A model generated the notes under the pieces. It did not search any database. It worked only from the letters and a program-made list of their open reading frames with translations, and was not told the origin of the DNA. From assembly GCF_003205835.1 (NCBI RefSeq), contig NZ_CP029773.1, forward strand, positions 342,501-406,500: a DNA stretch of 64,000 nt, written 5' to 3'. Shown here piece by piece: positions 18,430-26,502 of this stretch. Both the position numbers and the translations under genes were made by a program. The DNA comes from Stenotrophomonas maltophilia (GTDB taxonomy: Bacteria > Pseudomonadota > Gammaproteobacteria > Xanthomonadales > Xanthomonadaceae). How positions within the stretch are numbered: position 1 is the stretch's first letter; each line of letters opens with the position of its first letter.

Positions 18430-18678
18430 ATGCATAACGAGAGCCCGCTCCCGATCGGTAGCGTCGAGCCAGGCTCGACTGACGAAAAGCAGCCGAGCAT
18501 GGCTCGGCTCTACAACAACGAAAAGCAGCCGACCAGCGGTCGGCTCTACCACGGCGACAGCCAACGCCAAGGCATCGAACAGCAGCGCCAGCGTGCGAAG
18601 CGCACGGCGATGTGGGTCGGCGCCATCGCCGTGCTGGTCTACGTCGGCTTCATCCTCAGCGGGGTGATCGGCCGATGA
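18430..18678 (+). CDS. Small cytochrome oxidase cluster membrane protein with SMAG-encoded N-terminus
   Basis: 82 residues: a polar N-terminus, a basic Gln/Arg-rich stretch (about 45-60) and a single C-terminal membrane helix. The helix, the basic lead and the position between ctaD and ctaG match the short oxidase small assembly proteins seen in other proteobacteria, which are usually only about 35-50 residues. The extra N-terminal part is encoded by three SMAG-type palindromes in frame (giving [17 protein letters not shown] and PTSGRLYH). AGGTGGGG directly before ATG 18430 supports this start. An alternative in-frame ATG lies at 18499, inside the second palindrome. The stop overlaps the ctaG start (ATGA). 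Confidence 0.72.
   Translation: MHNESPLPIGSVEPGSTDEKQPSMARLYNNEKQPTSGRLYHGDSQRQGIEQQRQRAKRTAMWVGAIAVLVYVGFILSGVIGR
18458..18549. repeat. Three SMAG-type palindromes inside a coding sequence
   Basis: 18458-18480 runs forward (GTAGCGTCGAGCC). 18491-18513 and 18527-18549 are inverted (ending GGCTCTAC), with stems GCCGAGC/GCTCGGC and GCCGACC/GGTCGGC. All three are read through in one open frame. Confidence 0.85.
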
Positions 18679-19265
18679 GCGAGGCACCGGCCAGCACGCC
18701 GTCACCCAGCGCCGGGCTGCCGCGCCTGATCGGCGTGGCGGTGGCGGTGTTCCTGCTCACGTTCTCGCTGGTACCGCTGTACCGCATCGCCTGCGAAAAG
18801 GTGTTCGGCGTGCGCCTGGAACGCGGTCCCGGTGGCGAAGCGAGTGCCGGCGCGGCGGCCGGCAAGCGCACCGTGCGCGTGGAGTTCGATGGCGGCGTCA
18901 ACTCGCGCCTGCCCTGGTCGTTCCATCCCGAACAGTTGACCATGGACGTGGTGCCGGGCGAGCTCAACGAGGCGCTGTACTTCGCCCGCAACGACAGCCA
19001 GCAGGCGGTGGTCGGCAGCGCGGTACCGTCGGTGGCGCCGGCGCGTGCGTCGGGCTTCTTCAGCAAGACCGAGTGCTTCTGTTTCACCGCGCAGACGCTG
19101 CAGGCCGGCGAGAAGCGCGACATGCCGGTGCGCTTCATCGTCGATCCGGACCTGCCGCCGGAGATCAAGACGATCACCTTGTCCTACACCTTCTACCGCA
19201 ACGACGCGCTGTCCGATCGGCTGGCTCCGGCCGCCACCTCGGACGGCGCGCACGCCGCACCCTGA
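18675..19265 (+). CDS. ctaG: Cytochrome c oxidase assembly protein CtaG/Cox11
   Basis: 196 residues: one N-terminal membrane helix (about 15-35) and a periplasmic domain with the copper-binding motif ECFCF (near 136). It delivers copper to the CuB centre of subunit I. The ATG overlaps the preceding stop codon, indicating translational coupling. Length and motif match the Cox11 family; the Ala-rich insertion after residue 55 is unremarkable. Confidence 0.95.
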   Translation: MSEAPASTPSPSAGLPRLIGVAVAVFLLTFSLVPLYRIACEKVFGVRLERGPGGEASAGAAAGKRTVRVEFDGGVNSRLPWSFHPEQLTMDVVPGELNEALYFARNDSQQAVVGSAVPSVAPARASGFFSKTECFCFTAQTLQAGEKRDMPVRFIVDPDLPPEIKTITLSYTFYRNDALSDRLAPAATSDGAHAAP

Positions 19266-19278
19266 CCCGGATACCGAC

Positions 19279-20154
19279 ATGGCCCAGACACCGACCGATG
19301 CCAACGTGTACTTCGTCCCGGCCCAGAGCAAATGGCCGTTCGTGGGGTCCATCGCGATGATGGTGACCATGGTGGGCGTGGCCAGCTGGCTCAACGATGC
19401 CAGCTGGGGACGCTGGACGTTCTACATCGGCATCGCGATGCTGGTGCTGACCCTGTTCTGGTGGTTCAGCGACGTGGTGCGCGAGTCGCAGGCGGGCAAC
19501 TACAACCACCAGGTCGATGGCTCGTTCCGGATGGGGATGATCTGGTTCATCTTCTCCGAGGTGATGTTCTTCGGTGCCTTCTTCGGTGCGCTGTTCTACA
19601 CCCGCAACCTGGGCCTGTCGTGGCTCAGCGGCGAAGGCCGCGGGGTGATGACCAACGAGCTGCTCTGGCAGGGCTATTCCGCCGGATGGCCGACCAATGG
19701 CCCGGCAGCGATCGGCGGCGCGTTCCAGACCATCCCGGCCTGGGGCCTGCCACTGATCAATACGCTGATCCTGCTCACCTCCGGCGTGACCCTGACCATC
19801 GCCCACCACGCGCTGAAGGCCGGCAACCGCCGCCAGCTGCTGATCTGGCTGGGCCTGACCGTGGTGCTTGGCCTGGGCTTCCTGACCCTGCAGGCGGAGG
19901 AGTACATTCACGCCTACAAGGAACTGAACCTGACGCTCGGCTCGGGCATCTACGGTTCGACGTTCTTCATGCTGACCGGCTTCCACGGCGCGCACGTGCT
20001 GCTGGGCACGATCATGCTGATCGTGATGTGGCTGCGTTCGGCGAAGGGACACTTCACCCGCGACAACCATTTCGGTTTCGAAGCCGCCGCGTGGTACTGG
20101 CACTTCGTCGACGTGGTGTGGCTGATGCTGTTCCTGTTCGTCTACGTGCTTTGA
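19279..20154 (+). CDS. ctaE: Cytochrome c oxidase subunit III
   Basis: 291 residues with seven membrane helices and family signatures such as FIFSEVMFFGAFF, TGFHGAHV and WHFVDVVWL. It stabilises the oxidase core. ATG 19279 is chosen because upstream codons overlap ctaG. It is the last plus-strand gene before a small convergent gene (DUF2909), so the first oxidase transcript probably ends here. Confidence 0.96.
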   Translation: MAQTPTDANVYFVPAQSKWPFVGSIAMMVTMVGVASWLNDASWGRWTFYIGIAMLVLTLFWWFSDVVRESQAGNYNHQVDGSFRMGMIWFIFSEVMFFGAFFGALFYTRNLGLSWLSGEGRGVMTNELLWQGYSAGWPTNGPAAIGGAFQTIPAWGLPLINTLILLTSGVTLTIAHHALKAGNRRQLLIWLGLTVVLGLGFLTLQAEEYIHAYKELNLTLGSGIYGSTFFMLTGFHGAHVLLGTIMLIVMWLRSAKGHFTRDNHFGFEAAAWYWHFVDVVWLMLFLFVYVL

Positions 20155-20174
20155 TCAGGCGGGCATCGGTGGTG

Positions 20175-20393
20175 TCAGCCGCCGATGCCGTGCGGTTTGA
20201 TCCAGCCCATGTAGATGCTCACGATCACCAGCAGGATCAACGCCACCGACACCGCGATGCGGCGGGTCAGTGCGTTGACCGTGCGCTTGGTCTGGCCGCG
20301 GTCGACCAGCAGGTAATACAGGCCGGCGCCCAGATTCCAGACGATGACGATCAGAAACGCGATTACCAGCAGGGTCTTCAGCGAATCACTCAT
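20175..20393 (-). CDS. DUF2909 family twin-transmembrane protein
   Basis: 72 residues with two hydrophobic helices (about 5-30 and 45-65) joined by a basic loop (DRGQTKRTVNALTRR). This matches DUF2909 proteins, which are recurrently encoded beside SURF1 in oxidase clusters. It lies on the opposite strand between ctaE and the SURF1 gene. Function unknown; a role in oxidase biogenesis is only suggested by conserved neighbourhood. The start ATG lacks a strong RBS. Confidence 0.82.
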   Translation of the reverse strand: MSDSLKTLLVIAFLIVIVWNLGAGLYYLLVDRGQTKRTVNALTRRIAVSVALILLVIVSIYMGWIKPHGIGG

Positions 20394-20450
20394 GCGCGGC
20401 TCGAGGGCAGGGTGGATGCGCCTATCTGACCGCGTTTGCGCGGACTTGTC

Positions 20451-21167
20451 ATGATGCGCCAGCACACGCGCGTGATCGGATGGCTGCTGGCGGTGCTGGC
20501 GATGGCCGGTTTCAGCGCATTGGGGCTGTGGCAACTGCAGCGCATGCATGCCAAACAGGCAATGTTGGATGCGCAGGGTCCAGCTGTGGCGCAAGCGCTT
20601 CCGTTGTCGCAGGCCCTGGCGGCGCCCGGCGCGTTGCACGGCGTGGCCGACCACGGCCGCTTCCTGCCCGGCGTGGTGCTGCTCGACAACCAGACCCGGC
20701 ATGGCCGCGCCGGGGTGAAGATCTATCGCCCGTTCCGCAGTGACGATGGCAGCGTGCTGCTGGTCGATCTCGGCTGGCGTGCGCTGCCGCCGGATCGCAC
20801 GTTGCCGGATGTGCCGGCGCCGCCTTCACCGGTGGCCGTGCGTGGGTTGCTGGCACCGCCGCCGTCGGCGGGACTGGCACTGGGCCCGGCGTTCTCCGCC
20901 ACTGGCGAGGCCGGGCGTTGGCTGGCCAGTCGCTTGCCCGCCGAAGGCCTGGCGCGCGCGCTGGGGCTGCAGGCGTTACCCGAACGCGTCCTGCGCCTGG
21001 ATCCGGCACTGCCTTTCGGCGACGAACGCGACCTGGACCTGCTGCCGAACACACTGCCGCCGCAGCGTCACCTGGGCTACGCCGTGCAGTGGTTCGGGCT
21101 GGCCCTGACCGTGCTGGTCGTTGCGCTGGTGCTGGAGCGGCGTAGGAGACGCTCCATGGCCCGGTAG
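20451..21167 (+). CDS. SURF1 family cytochrome oxidase biogenesis protein
   Basis: 238 residues with N- and C-terminal membrane helices flanking a periplasmic domain. Family motifs are NQTRHGRAGVKIYRPF and, near the end, HLGYAVQWFGLALT. It helps insert haem a into subunit I. Paired ATG codons at 20451/20454 are the likely start; an upstream TTG at 20436 is possible. The reading frame ends MAR followed by a TAG that belongs to the GTAG of a SMAG repeat, so the repeat defines the C-terminus. Confidence 0.9.
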   Translation: MMRQHTRVIGWLLAVLAMAGFSALGLWQLQRMHAKQAMLDAQGPAVAQALPLSQALAAPGALHGVADHGRFLPGVVLLDNQTRHGRAGVKIYRPFRSDDGSVLLVDLGWRALPPDRTLPDVPAPPSPVAVRGLLAPPPSAGLALGPAFSATGEAGRWLASRLPAEGLARALGLQALPERVLRLDPALPFGDERDLDLLPNTLPPQRHLGYAVQWFGLALTVLVVALVLERRRRRSMAR

Positions 21168-21227
21168 TGCCGGGCGCTGGCCGGCATCCCATCGGATTCC
21201 TGGATGCCGGCCAGCGGCCGGCACTAC
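21164..21227. repeat. SMAG-type inverted pair after SURF1
   Basis: Forward element 21164-21186 (GTAGTGCCGGGCGC...) and inverted element 21205-21227 (...GGCCGGCACTAC) face each other across 18 bases, a dimer arrangement. The first supplies the SURF1 stop codon. Confidence 0.88.
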
Positions 21228-21276
21228 CGGGGCACCCCACCCGCATCCCTTGCCCAACCATGAGAAAATGCCCCGC

Positions 21277-21846
21277 ATGAACACTGCTACGTCCCCGCAG
21301 GCGCGCGGCTCCGGCCGCCGGACCCTGGTGCTGCTGTTTGCCGTGTTCTTCGGGGCGGTGGCGCTGGCCGCGGTACTGCGCTTCTCCGGCTGGCAGCCGA
21401 CCGGGCACCGCAACGCCGGCCAGCTGCTGAAGCCGCCGGTGGACCTGCGCCAGCAGGCGCCGACCCTGGCCAGTGGCCAGCCCTATGCCTGGAATCCCGA
21501 GGCCCGCACCTGGCGCCTGCTGGTGGCCCCATCCGGCGCCTGCGACGCGCAGTGCGTCACTTTGTCGCAGGGACTGGGCAAGGTGTGGCAGCTGTTCGGC
21601 CATAACGCCGATAATGTCGAGATCCTGTGGCTGGGTACGCCACCGGCGTCGATCGCCTCGCTGCCCGCGCTGCGGCCGCTGGCTCCGTCGCCAGCCCTGC
21701 GCGCGGCGTTGCCGGGCGTCGATGATCCGGCGGGACTGCCGGTCTACGTGATCGATCCGAACGGCTTCGTGATCATGCGCCATGCCCCGGGCTCCGACCT
21801 CGGTGGCCTGCGCAAGGACATGGCCACGTTGCTGAAACTGAAGTGA
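21277..21846 (+). CDS. SCO1/SenC-like thioredoxin-fold membrane protein
   Basis: 189 residues: one N-terminal membrane helix (about 17-38), then a periplasmic domain containing GACDAQC (Cys 89 and 93, the CxxxC spacing of copper chaperones of the SCO family) and a C-terminal VYVIDPNGFVIMRH strand pattern typical of SCO/thioredoxin folds. The downstream histidine of SCO copper sites may be that in IMRHAPG. It lies between SURF1 and ctaA, so a role in CuA assembly is plausible. ATG 21268 is an alternative start three codons earlier. Confidence 0.8.
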   Translation: MNTATSPQARGSGRRTLVLLFAVFFGAVALAAVLRFSGWQPTGHRNAGQLLKPPVDLRQQAPTLASGQPYAWNPEARTWRLLVAPSGACDAQCVTLSQGLGKVWQLFGHNADNVEILWLGTPPASIASLPALRPLAPSPALRAALPGVDDPAGLPVYVIDPNGFVIMRHAPGSDLGGLRKDMATLLKLK

Positions 21847-21856
21847 GTCCCGTTTG

Positions 21857-23020
21857 ATGAGCCTTTCCGCGCGTCCGGCGCTGCACCGCAATTTCCACCG
21901 CCTGGCGTGGTTCGCCATGATCATGACCGCGAGCACGATCATGTTCGGCGCGTTCGTGCGCCTGTCCGATGCCGGCCTGAGCTGCCCGGACTGGCCGACC
22001 TGCTATGGCCAGGCCACCTGGCCGCAGCACGTGGAAGAGACCATCGGCCACCCGGCGGCGGAGATCCGCCCGCTGGAGACCCACAAGGCCTGGCGTGAGC
22101 AGGTGCACCGCTTCCTGGCCGGCGCGCTGGGCATCGAGATCCTGACTCTGGCACTGCTGGCCACGCGCAAGCGGCGATTTGGAAGCACGGCGGTGGTGAC
22201 CGCCTGCGTGCTGGTGGCCGCCGGCATACCGCTGTACATGATGGGCTGGCATGGCACCGCCAGCGTGCTGGCGTTGATCGGTGAGGCGATCCTGCTGATC
22301 GCCGCGCTGCGCTGGAGCAACATCGACCTGGCGCGTGCGGCCCTGCTGACCCTGGCCGTGGTGATCTTCCAGGCCCTGCTGGGCATGTGGACGGTGACCC
22401 TGCTGCTCAAGCCCATCGTGGTGATGGGCCACCTGCTCGGCGGCATGCTGATGTTCGGCCTGCTGGTGTGGATGGCGTGGCGCGCGACGCACATGCCGAT
22501 CACCCTGGCTGAAGCGCCGAAGCTGAAGTGGCTGCTGCGCATCGGCGTCGCGGTGCTGGTCACCCAGATCGCGCTGGGTGGCTGGGTCAGCGCCAATTAC
22601 GCGGCGCTGGCCTGCGGCGGTGGCAGCGCCTCGCTGGACAACTTCCCGCGCTGCGCCAACCAGTGGTGGCCGCAGCACAACTTCGTCGAAGGCTTCACTC
22701 TGTGGCGTGGCATCGGCGTGGACTACGAAGGGGGCGTGCTGGATGGCGCCTCGCGCATCGCCATCCAGATGGCACACCGCCTGTTCGCGGTGGTGGTGGC
22801 CGTCTACCTGCTGTGGCTGGGCGTGCGCCTGTTCCAGTTGCCGAGCATGCGTGGCTGGGCCAGCGCGCTGATCGCGCTGCTGGTGCTGCAGGTCACCCTC
22901 GGCATCCTCAATGTGAAGCTGGCGCTGCCGCTGGAAGTGGCGGTGGCCCACAACGGCGTGGCCGTTGCCCTGTTGTTCGTGCTGGTCAGCCTGCTGGCCC
23001 GCCTGCGTGCCCCGGACTGA
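21857..23020 (+). CDS. ctaA: Heme A synthase (COX15/CtaA)
   Basis: 387 residues with eight membrane helices. Motifs include [17 protein letters not shown] near the N-terminus and conserved haem-ligand histidines in [18 protein letters not shown] and MAHRLFAV. It oxidises the methyl group of heme O to form heme A. It is directly followed by ctaB, which makes heme O, with a 4-base gap, so the two heme A steps are co-expressed. ATG 21857 is preferred over the overlapping TTG at 21854. Confidence 0.95.
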   Translation: MSLSARPALHRNFHRLAWFAMIMTASTIMFGAFVRLSDAGLSCPDWPTCYGQATWPQHVEETIGHPAAEIRPLETHKAWREQVHRFLAGALGIEILTLALLATRKRRFGSTAVVTACVLVAAGIPLYMMGWHGTASVLALIGEAILLIAALRWSNIDLARAALLTLAVVIFQALLGMWTVTLLLKPIVVMGHLLGGMLMFGLLVWMAWRATHMPITLAEAPKLKWLLRIGVAVLVTQIALGGWVSANYAALACGGGSASLDNFPRCANQWWPQHNFVEGFTLWRGIGVDYEGGVLDGASRIAIQMAHRLFAVVVAVYLLWLGVRLFQLPSMRGWASALIALLVLQVTLGILNVKLALPLEVAVAHNGVAVALLFVLVSLLARLRAPD

Positions 23021-23024
23021 TTCC

Positions 23025-23918
23025 ATGTTTTCCAATTACCGCCAGTACTGGGACCTGACCAAGCCCAAGGTCGTCGCCCTCATTGTCTTCACCGCCCTGG
23101 TCGGCATGGTCCTGGCCATCCCCGGCGTGCCCAGCTGGGAGCAGGTGCGCGCCGGCGTGCTCGGCTTCCTCGGTATCTGGCTGGCGGCCTCGGCTGCGGC
23201 GGCGATCAACCAGCTGCTGGATGCGCACATCGATGCGCAGATGGCCCGCACCTCGTGGCGTCCGCTGGTGGTGGGCAAGGTCAAGCCGTGGCAGGTGCTG
23301 GTGTTCGCCGGCGTGCTGATCGTGCTGTCGATGACCATCCTGGTGCTGTGGGTGAACCTGATCACCGCCGTGCTGACCTTTGCCTCGCTGATCGGCTATG
23401 CGGTGATCTATACCGTGTACCTCAAGCGCGCGACCTCGCAGAACATCGTGATCGGTGGCCTGGCCGGCGCGATGCCGCCGATGCTGGGCTGGGCCGCGGT
23501 GACCGGCATGCAGGGCTCGTCGGACTGGGCGTACTCGTCGCTGCTGGTGCTGATCATCTTCATCTGGACCCCGCCGCACTTCTGGGCGCTGGCGATCTTC
23601 CGCCGCGAGGACTACGCCAAGGCGGAGATCCCGATGCTGCCGGTGACCCACGGCGTGGTGCACACCCGCAAGCAGATCATGGTGTATTCGGTGGTGCTGG
23701 CGCTGGTCTGCCTGCTGCCGTACCTGGTGGGCATGAGCGGTGCGTTCTACCTGGGCGGCGCGATCGTGCTCAACGCCGTGTTCCTCTGGTACGCCTGGCG
23801 CATGCTGGACCCGCCGGACGAGCTGTTCTCGATGAAGATGTTCTATTACTCCATCGTCTACCTGATGGCGCTGTTCGCCTTCCTGCTGGTGGACCACTGG
23901 ATCCTGCCCTGGTTGTAA
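23025..23918 (+). CDS. ctaB: Protoheme IX farnesyltransferase (COX10/CtaB)
   Basis: 297 residues, membrane prenyltransferase of the UbiA superfamily. The first aspartate motif [19 protein letters not shown] and the [17 protein letters not shown] signature identify heme O synthase. It adds farnesyl to protoheme. It is the last gene of the oxidase biogenesis block and is followed by SMAG repeats. Confidence 0.96.
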   Translation: MFSNYRQYWDLTKPKVVALIVFTALVGMVLAIPGVPSWEQVRAGVLGFLGIWLAASAAAAINQLLDAHIDAQMARTSWRPLVVGKVKPWQVLVFAGVLIVLSMTILVLWVNLITAVLTFASLIGYAVIYTVYLKRATSQNIVIGGLAGAMPPMLGWAAVTGMQGSSDWAYSSLLVLIIFIWTPPHFWALAIFRREDYAKAEIPMLPVTHGVVHTRKQIMVYSVVLALVCLLPYLVGMSGAFYLGGAIVLNAVFLWYAWRMLDPPDELFSMKMFYYSIVYLMALFAFLLVDHWILPWL

Positions 23919-23927
23919 GGGGCGGGT

Positions 23928-24020
23928 GCATCCACGCATGGCGTGGATCTCCTGTAGAGCCGAGCCCATGCTCGGCTGAGGGTTGATCGGAGAAGCAGCC
24001 GAGCACGGGCTCGGCTCTAC
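23928..24020. repeat. Cluster of three SMAG-type palindromes
   Basis: 23928-23950 (ATCCACGC stem, inverted), 23954-23978 (forward, GTAGAGCCGAGCCC) and 23996-24020 (inverted, CGGCTCTAC). The last two face each other as a pair. The cluster fills most of the gap between ctaB and the next gene. Confidence 0.85.
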
Positions 24021-24084
24021 ACTTGATCTGCGCCAGCTGCGTCGCCATTGCTGTTCCTGACCCCAAGGAAAGGAAGGCGCAGGG

Positions 24085-24891
24085 ATGCATTCGATCTTCC
24101 GCTGGACCGCGGCGCTGCTGCTGACGCTGGGCATGGCCCTTAGTGCGCATGCCGATGACACCGCCGCGCAGATCCGCCAGCATGCCGGTGACCATCGCCT
24201 GCTGGTACTGGGCGAATTCCACGGTACCCGCGAGACCCCGCTGCTGGTGCCCCAGTTGGTGGACGACTACAGCCGCGCCGGCCCGGTCGTGCTGGCGCTG
24301 GAACTGCCACGCGGCGAAACCCCCACGCTACACGATTACCTGGCTTCCGACGGCGGCGAGAAGGCACGCCGGCAGCTGCGCGGGCGTGCCTTCTGGAGCG
24401 TGCGCGATGACCAGCACGATGGCCGTCGCAGCCGCGACATGCTGGCGATGATCGAAAGCCTGCGCGTGCTGAAGTCGCAGGGGCGTGTGATCGAAGTCGT
24501 TGGCTATGACGTCAATGCCAGCAAGGGCGGCAACCAGGCCCGCGATGACCACATGGCCGCCGAACTACGGCGCCTGTACCGGCGCCTGCCCGATGGCGCA
24601 CGCATGGTCGTGCTGACCGGTAACGTGCACGCCCTGCTGCAGCGGCCGGGCGGTGCGCCGCCGGAAATGCAGACCCGGCCGATGGCATCGGCGTTGCGTG
24701 ATCTGGACATCTATAGTGTGCGGCTGGGAGCACAGCGTGGTGAGACTTGGGCGTGCCTTGACCGATGCTCGGCCAGGCCATTGCCGGAACAGGCGGCGCG
24801 AGGGCCGCGGGTGGATACTCATGCGGGCTGGCAATACGACCTGTGGGTGTGGATGCCGCAGCTGAGCGTCGGCACGCTGGCAGAACCGTGA
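24085..24891 (+). CDS. ChaN/TIKI-superfamily periplasmic protein
   Basis: 268 residues with a signal peptide cleaved after AHA. LGEFHGTRETP near residue 45 and LTGNVHAL near 175 are the paired Glu/His motifs of the ChaN/TraB/TIKI superfamily (haem-binding uptake or metalloprotease-like). A further DDHMA motif sits between them. Substrate is unknown; haem handling would fit the neighbouring heme A genes, but that is an inference. Monocistronic and flanked by SMAG repeats. Confidence 0.78.
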   Translation: MHSIFRWTAALLLTLGMALSAHADDTAAQIRQHAGDHRLLVLGEFHGTRETPLLVPQLVDDYSRAGPVVLALELPRGETPTLHDYLASDGGEKARRQLRGRAFWSVRDDQHDGRRSRDMLAMIESLRVLKSQGRVIEVVGYDVNASKGGNQARDDHMAAELRRLYRRLPDGARMVVLTGNVHALLQRPGGAPPEMQTRPMASALRDLDIYSVRLGAQRGETWACLDRCSARPLPEQAARGPRVDTHAGWQYDLWVWMPQLSVGTLAEP

Positions 24892-24911
24892 ATCCACGCG
24901 TGGCCAATCAT

Positions 24912-24960
24912 CAGCCGAGCTTGGGCTCGGCTCTACAGTAGATCCACGCCATGCGTGGAT
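24912..24960. repeat. Two SMAG-type palindromes
   Basis: 24912-24936 is inverted (CAGCCGAGC...GGCTCTAC); 24938-24960 is forward (GTAGATCCACGCC...). Two different stem subclasses lie back to back. Confidence 0.85.
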
Positions 24961-24974
24961 GATTTCTTCGATGG

Positions 24975-25946
24975 TCAGGGCTTGCGCCGCGCGTAACGCT
25001 GCGCGATCACGCCGCAGACGATCAGCTGGATCTGGTGATAGATCATCACCGGCAGCACGATCGCACCGAGACTGCCACCGGCGAACAGCACCTTGGCGAT
25101 CGGCACGCCGGTGGCCAAGCTCTTCTTCGAGCCGCAGAAGACGATGGCGATCTCGTCCTCACGGTTGAAGCGCAGGCGACGCGCGATGAAGGTGATCAGC
25201 GGCATGGCGATGCCCAGCAGCACGGCGGCCACGACCGCCACGGCCAGCAGCGAGAGCAGCGGTGTCTTGCTCCACAGCCCTTCGGTCACCGCTTCGCCGA
25301 ACGCGGAGTACACCACCAGCAGGATGGTGGCCTGGTCGGTGTAGCGCAGCAGCGCGCGCTGCCTCTCTACCCAGCCGGCAATCCACGGCCGCAGCAGATG
25401 GCCGGCCACGAACGGCACCAGCAGCTGCAGCATGATGCCGCCGATCGCGTGCAGCGGGTCATGCACGCCGCCGGAGGTACCGGCCAGCGCGGTCAGCAGC
25501 AGCGGCGTCAGGAACACGCCGAGGATGCTCGACAGCGACGCGCTGCATACCGCTGCAGGCACGTTGCCGCGGGCCATCGAGGTGAACGCGATGGACGACT
25601 GCACGGTGGAGGGCAGGGTGCACAGGAACAGCACACCCAGGTACAGCTCCGGGGTCAGCAGCCAGCCCGACAGTGGCTTGAACATCAGCCCCAGCAGCGG
25701 GAACAGGATGAAGGTGCAGGCGAGGATGGTCAGGTGCAGCCGCCAGTGCAGCATGCCGCCGATGATCGATTCGCGCGGCAGGCGTGCGCCATGCAGGAAG
25801 AACAGCGCGGCAATGGCGACGGTGGTGACATCGTCGAGGACGATGGCGGCGGCGCCCTTCATCGGCAGCAGCGAGGCCAGGCCGACGGTGCACAGCAGGG
25901 CGAGGGTGAAATTGTCCGGTCGCAGGCGCGACCACCAGCGGGTCAT
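24975..25946 (-). CDS. Bile acid:sodium symporter family (SBF-like) transporter
   Basis: 323 residues with about ten membrane helices. Typical family segments are FLHGARLPRE, CTLPSTVQSSIAFTSMARGN and the late FCGSKKSLATGVPIA. It resembles the YfeH-type subgroup of the BASS superfamily, predicted to be Na+-coupled carriers of organic anions. The substrate is unknown. It is followed upstream on the same strand by a small phosphatase gene 28 bases away, but gene order (phosphatase first) suggests they may share a transcript. Confidence 0.88.
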   Translation of the reverse strand: MTRWWSRLRPDNFTLALLCTVGLASLLPMKGAAAIVLDDVTTVAIAALFFLHGARLPRESIIGGMLHWRLHLTILACTFILFPLLGLMFKPLSGWLLTPELYLGVLFLCTLPSTVQSSIAFTSMARGNVPAAVCSASLSSILGVFLTPLLLTALAGTSGGVHDPLHAIGGIMLQLLVPFVAGHLLRPWIAGWVERQRALLRYTDQATILLVVYSAFGEAVTEGLWSKTPLLSLLAVAVVAAVLLGIAMPLITFIARRLRFNREDEIAIVFCGSKKSLATGVPIAKVLFAGGSLGAIVLPVMIYHQIQLIVCGVIAQRYARRKP

Positions 25947-25974
25947 GGTGGGCAGAGTCCTTGGTGCGGAGGGT

Positions 25975-26475
25975 TCAGGGCGAGGTGACCGGTGTGGCCA
26001 GGCGCTGGCGGGTGGCGGCTTCCAGCGACTTCAGGCCGGCACGCTGGCCGAGCTGCAGGGCCTGTTCCGGGCTGGCGTGTTCGTAGCGTGCATTGACCAG
26101 GCCGAGCACGGCACCGGCGCGGTTGCCGGAGGCGCAGTGCAGCAGCACCGGCCCCTGGCTCTGCTGCAGGGCCTGGTGCACCGCGCGTACGTTGGCGGCA
26201 TCGAGCCCCTCGGCGCCGGCCACGGGAATGCGCACGTAGCGCAGGCCCAGTGATTCGGCGACGCGGGTTTCATCGAAACCCCGGTCCTCGCCGGGCTGGC
26301 GCAGGTCGATCACGGTGCGTACGCCCTGTGCGGCCAGGGCCTGCAGCTGTACAGCGCTGGGCTGGCCACCGGCATACAGGCCGGGGCGGACTTCGTTGAG
26401 GGGCGCGTCTTCGGCCAGGGCCGTCAGCGGCAGGCAGAGCGACAACAACAGCAGGCAGGTCAGGCGCAGCAGCAT
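25975..26475 (-). CDS. Secreted tyrosine-phosphatase-like protein (DUF442/BLH type)
   Basis: 166 residues with a signal peptide (LTALAED). The core has GLYAGGQPS, VRTVIDLRQPGED and the phosphatase P-loop HCASGNRAG (Cys near 112, CxxxxxR). This is the beta-lactamase-hydrolase-like/dual-specificity phosphatase fold. The P-loop cysteine and arginine are intact, so activity is likely. An exported phosphatase of this type suggests a periplasmic substrate, unknown here. Confidence 0.86.
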   Translation of the reverse strand: MLLRLTCLLLLSLCLPLTALAEDAPLNEVRPGLYAGGQPSAVQLQALAAQGVRTVIDLRQPGEDRGFDETRVAESLGLRYVRIPVAGAEGLDAANVRAVHQALQQSQGPVLLHCASGNRAGAVLGLVNARYEHASPEQALQLGQRAGLKSLEAATRQRLATPVTSP

Positions 26476-26502
26476 GGTCCTCTCCGGGAAAACGTTCTGC
26501 CG

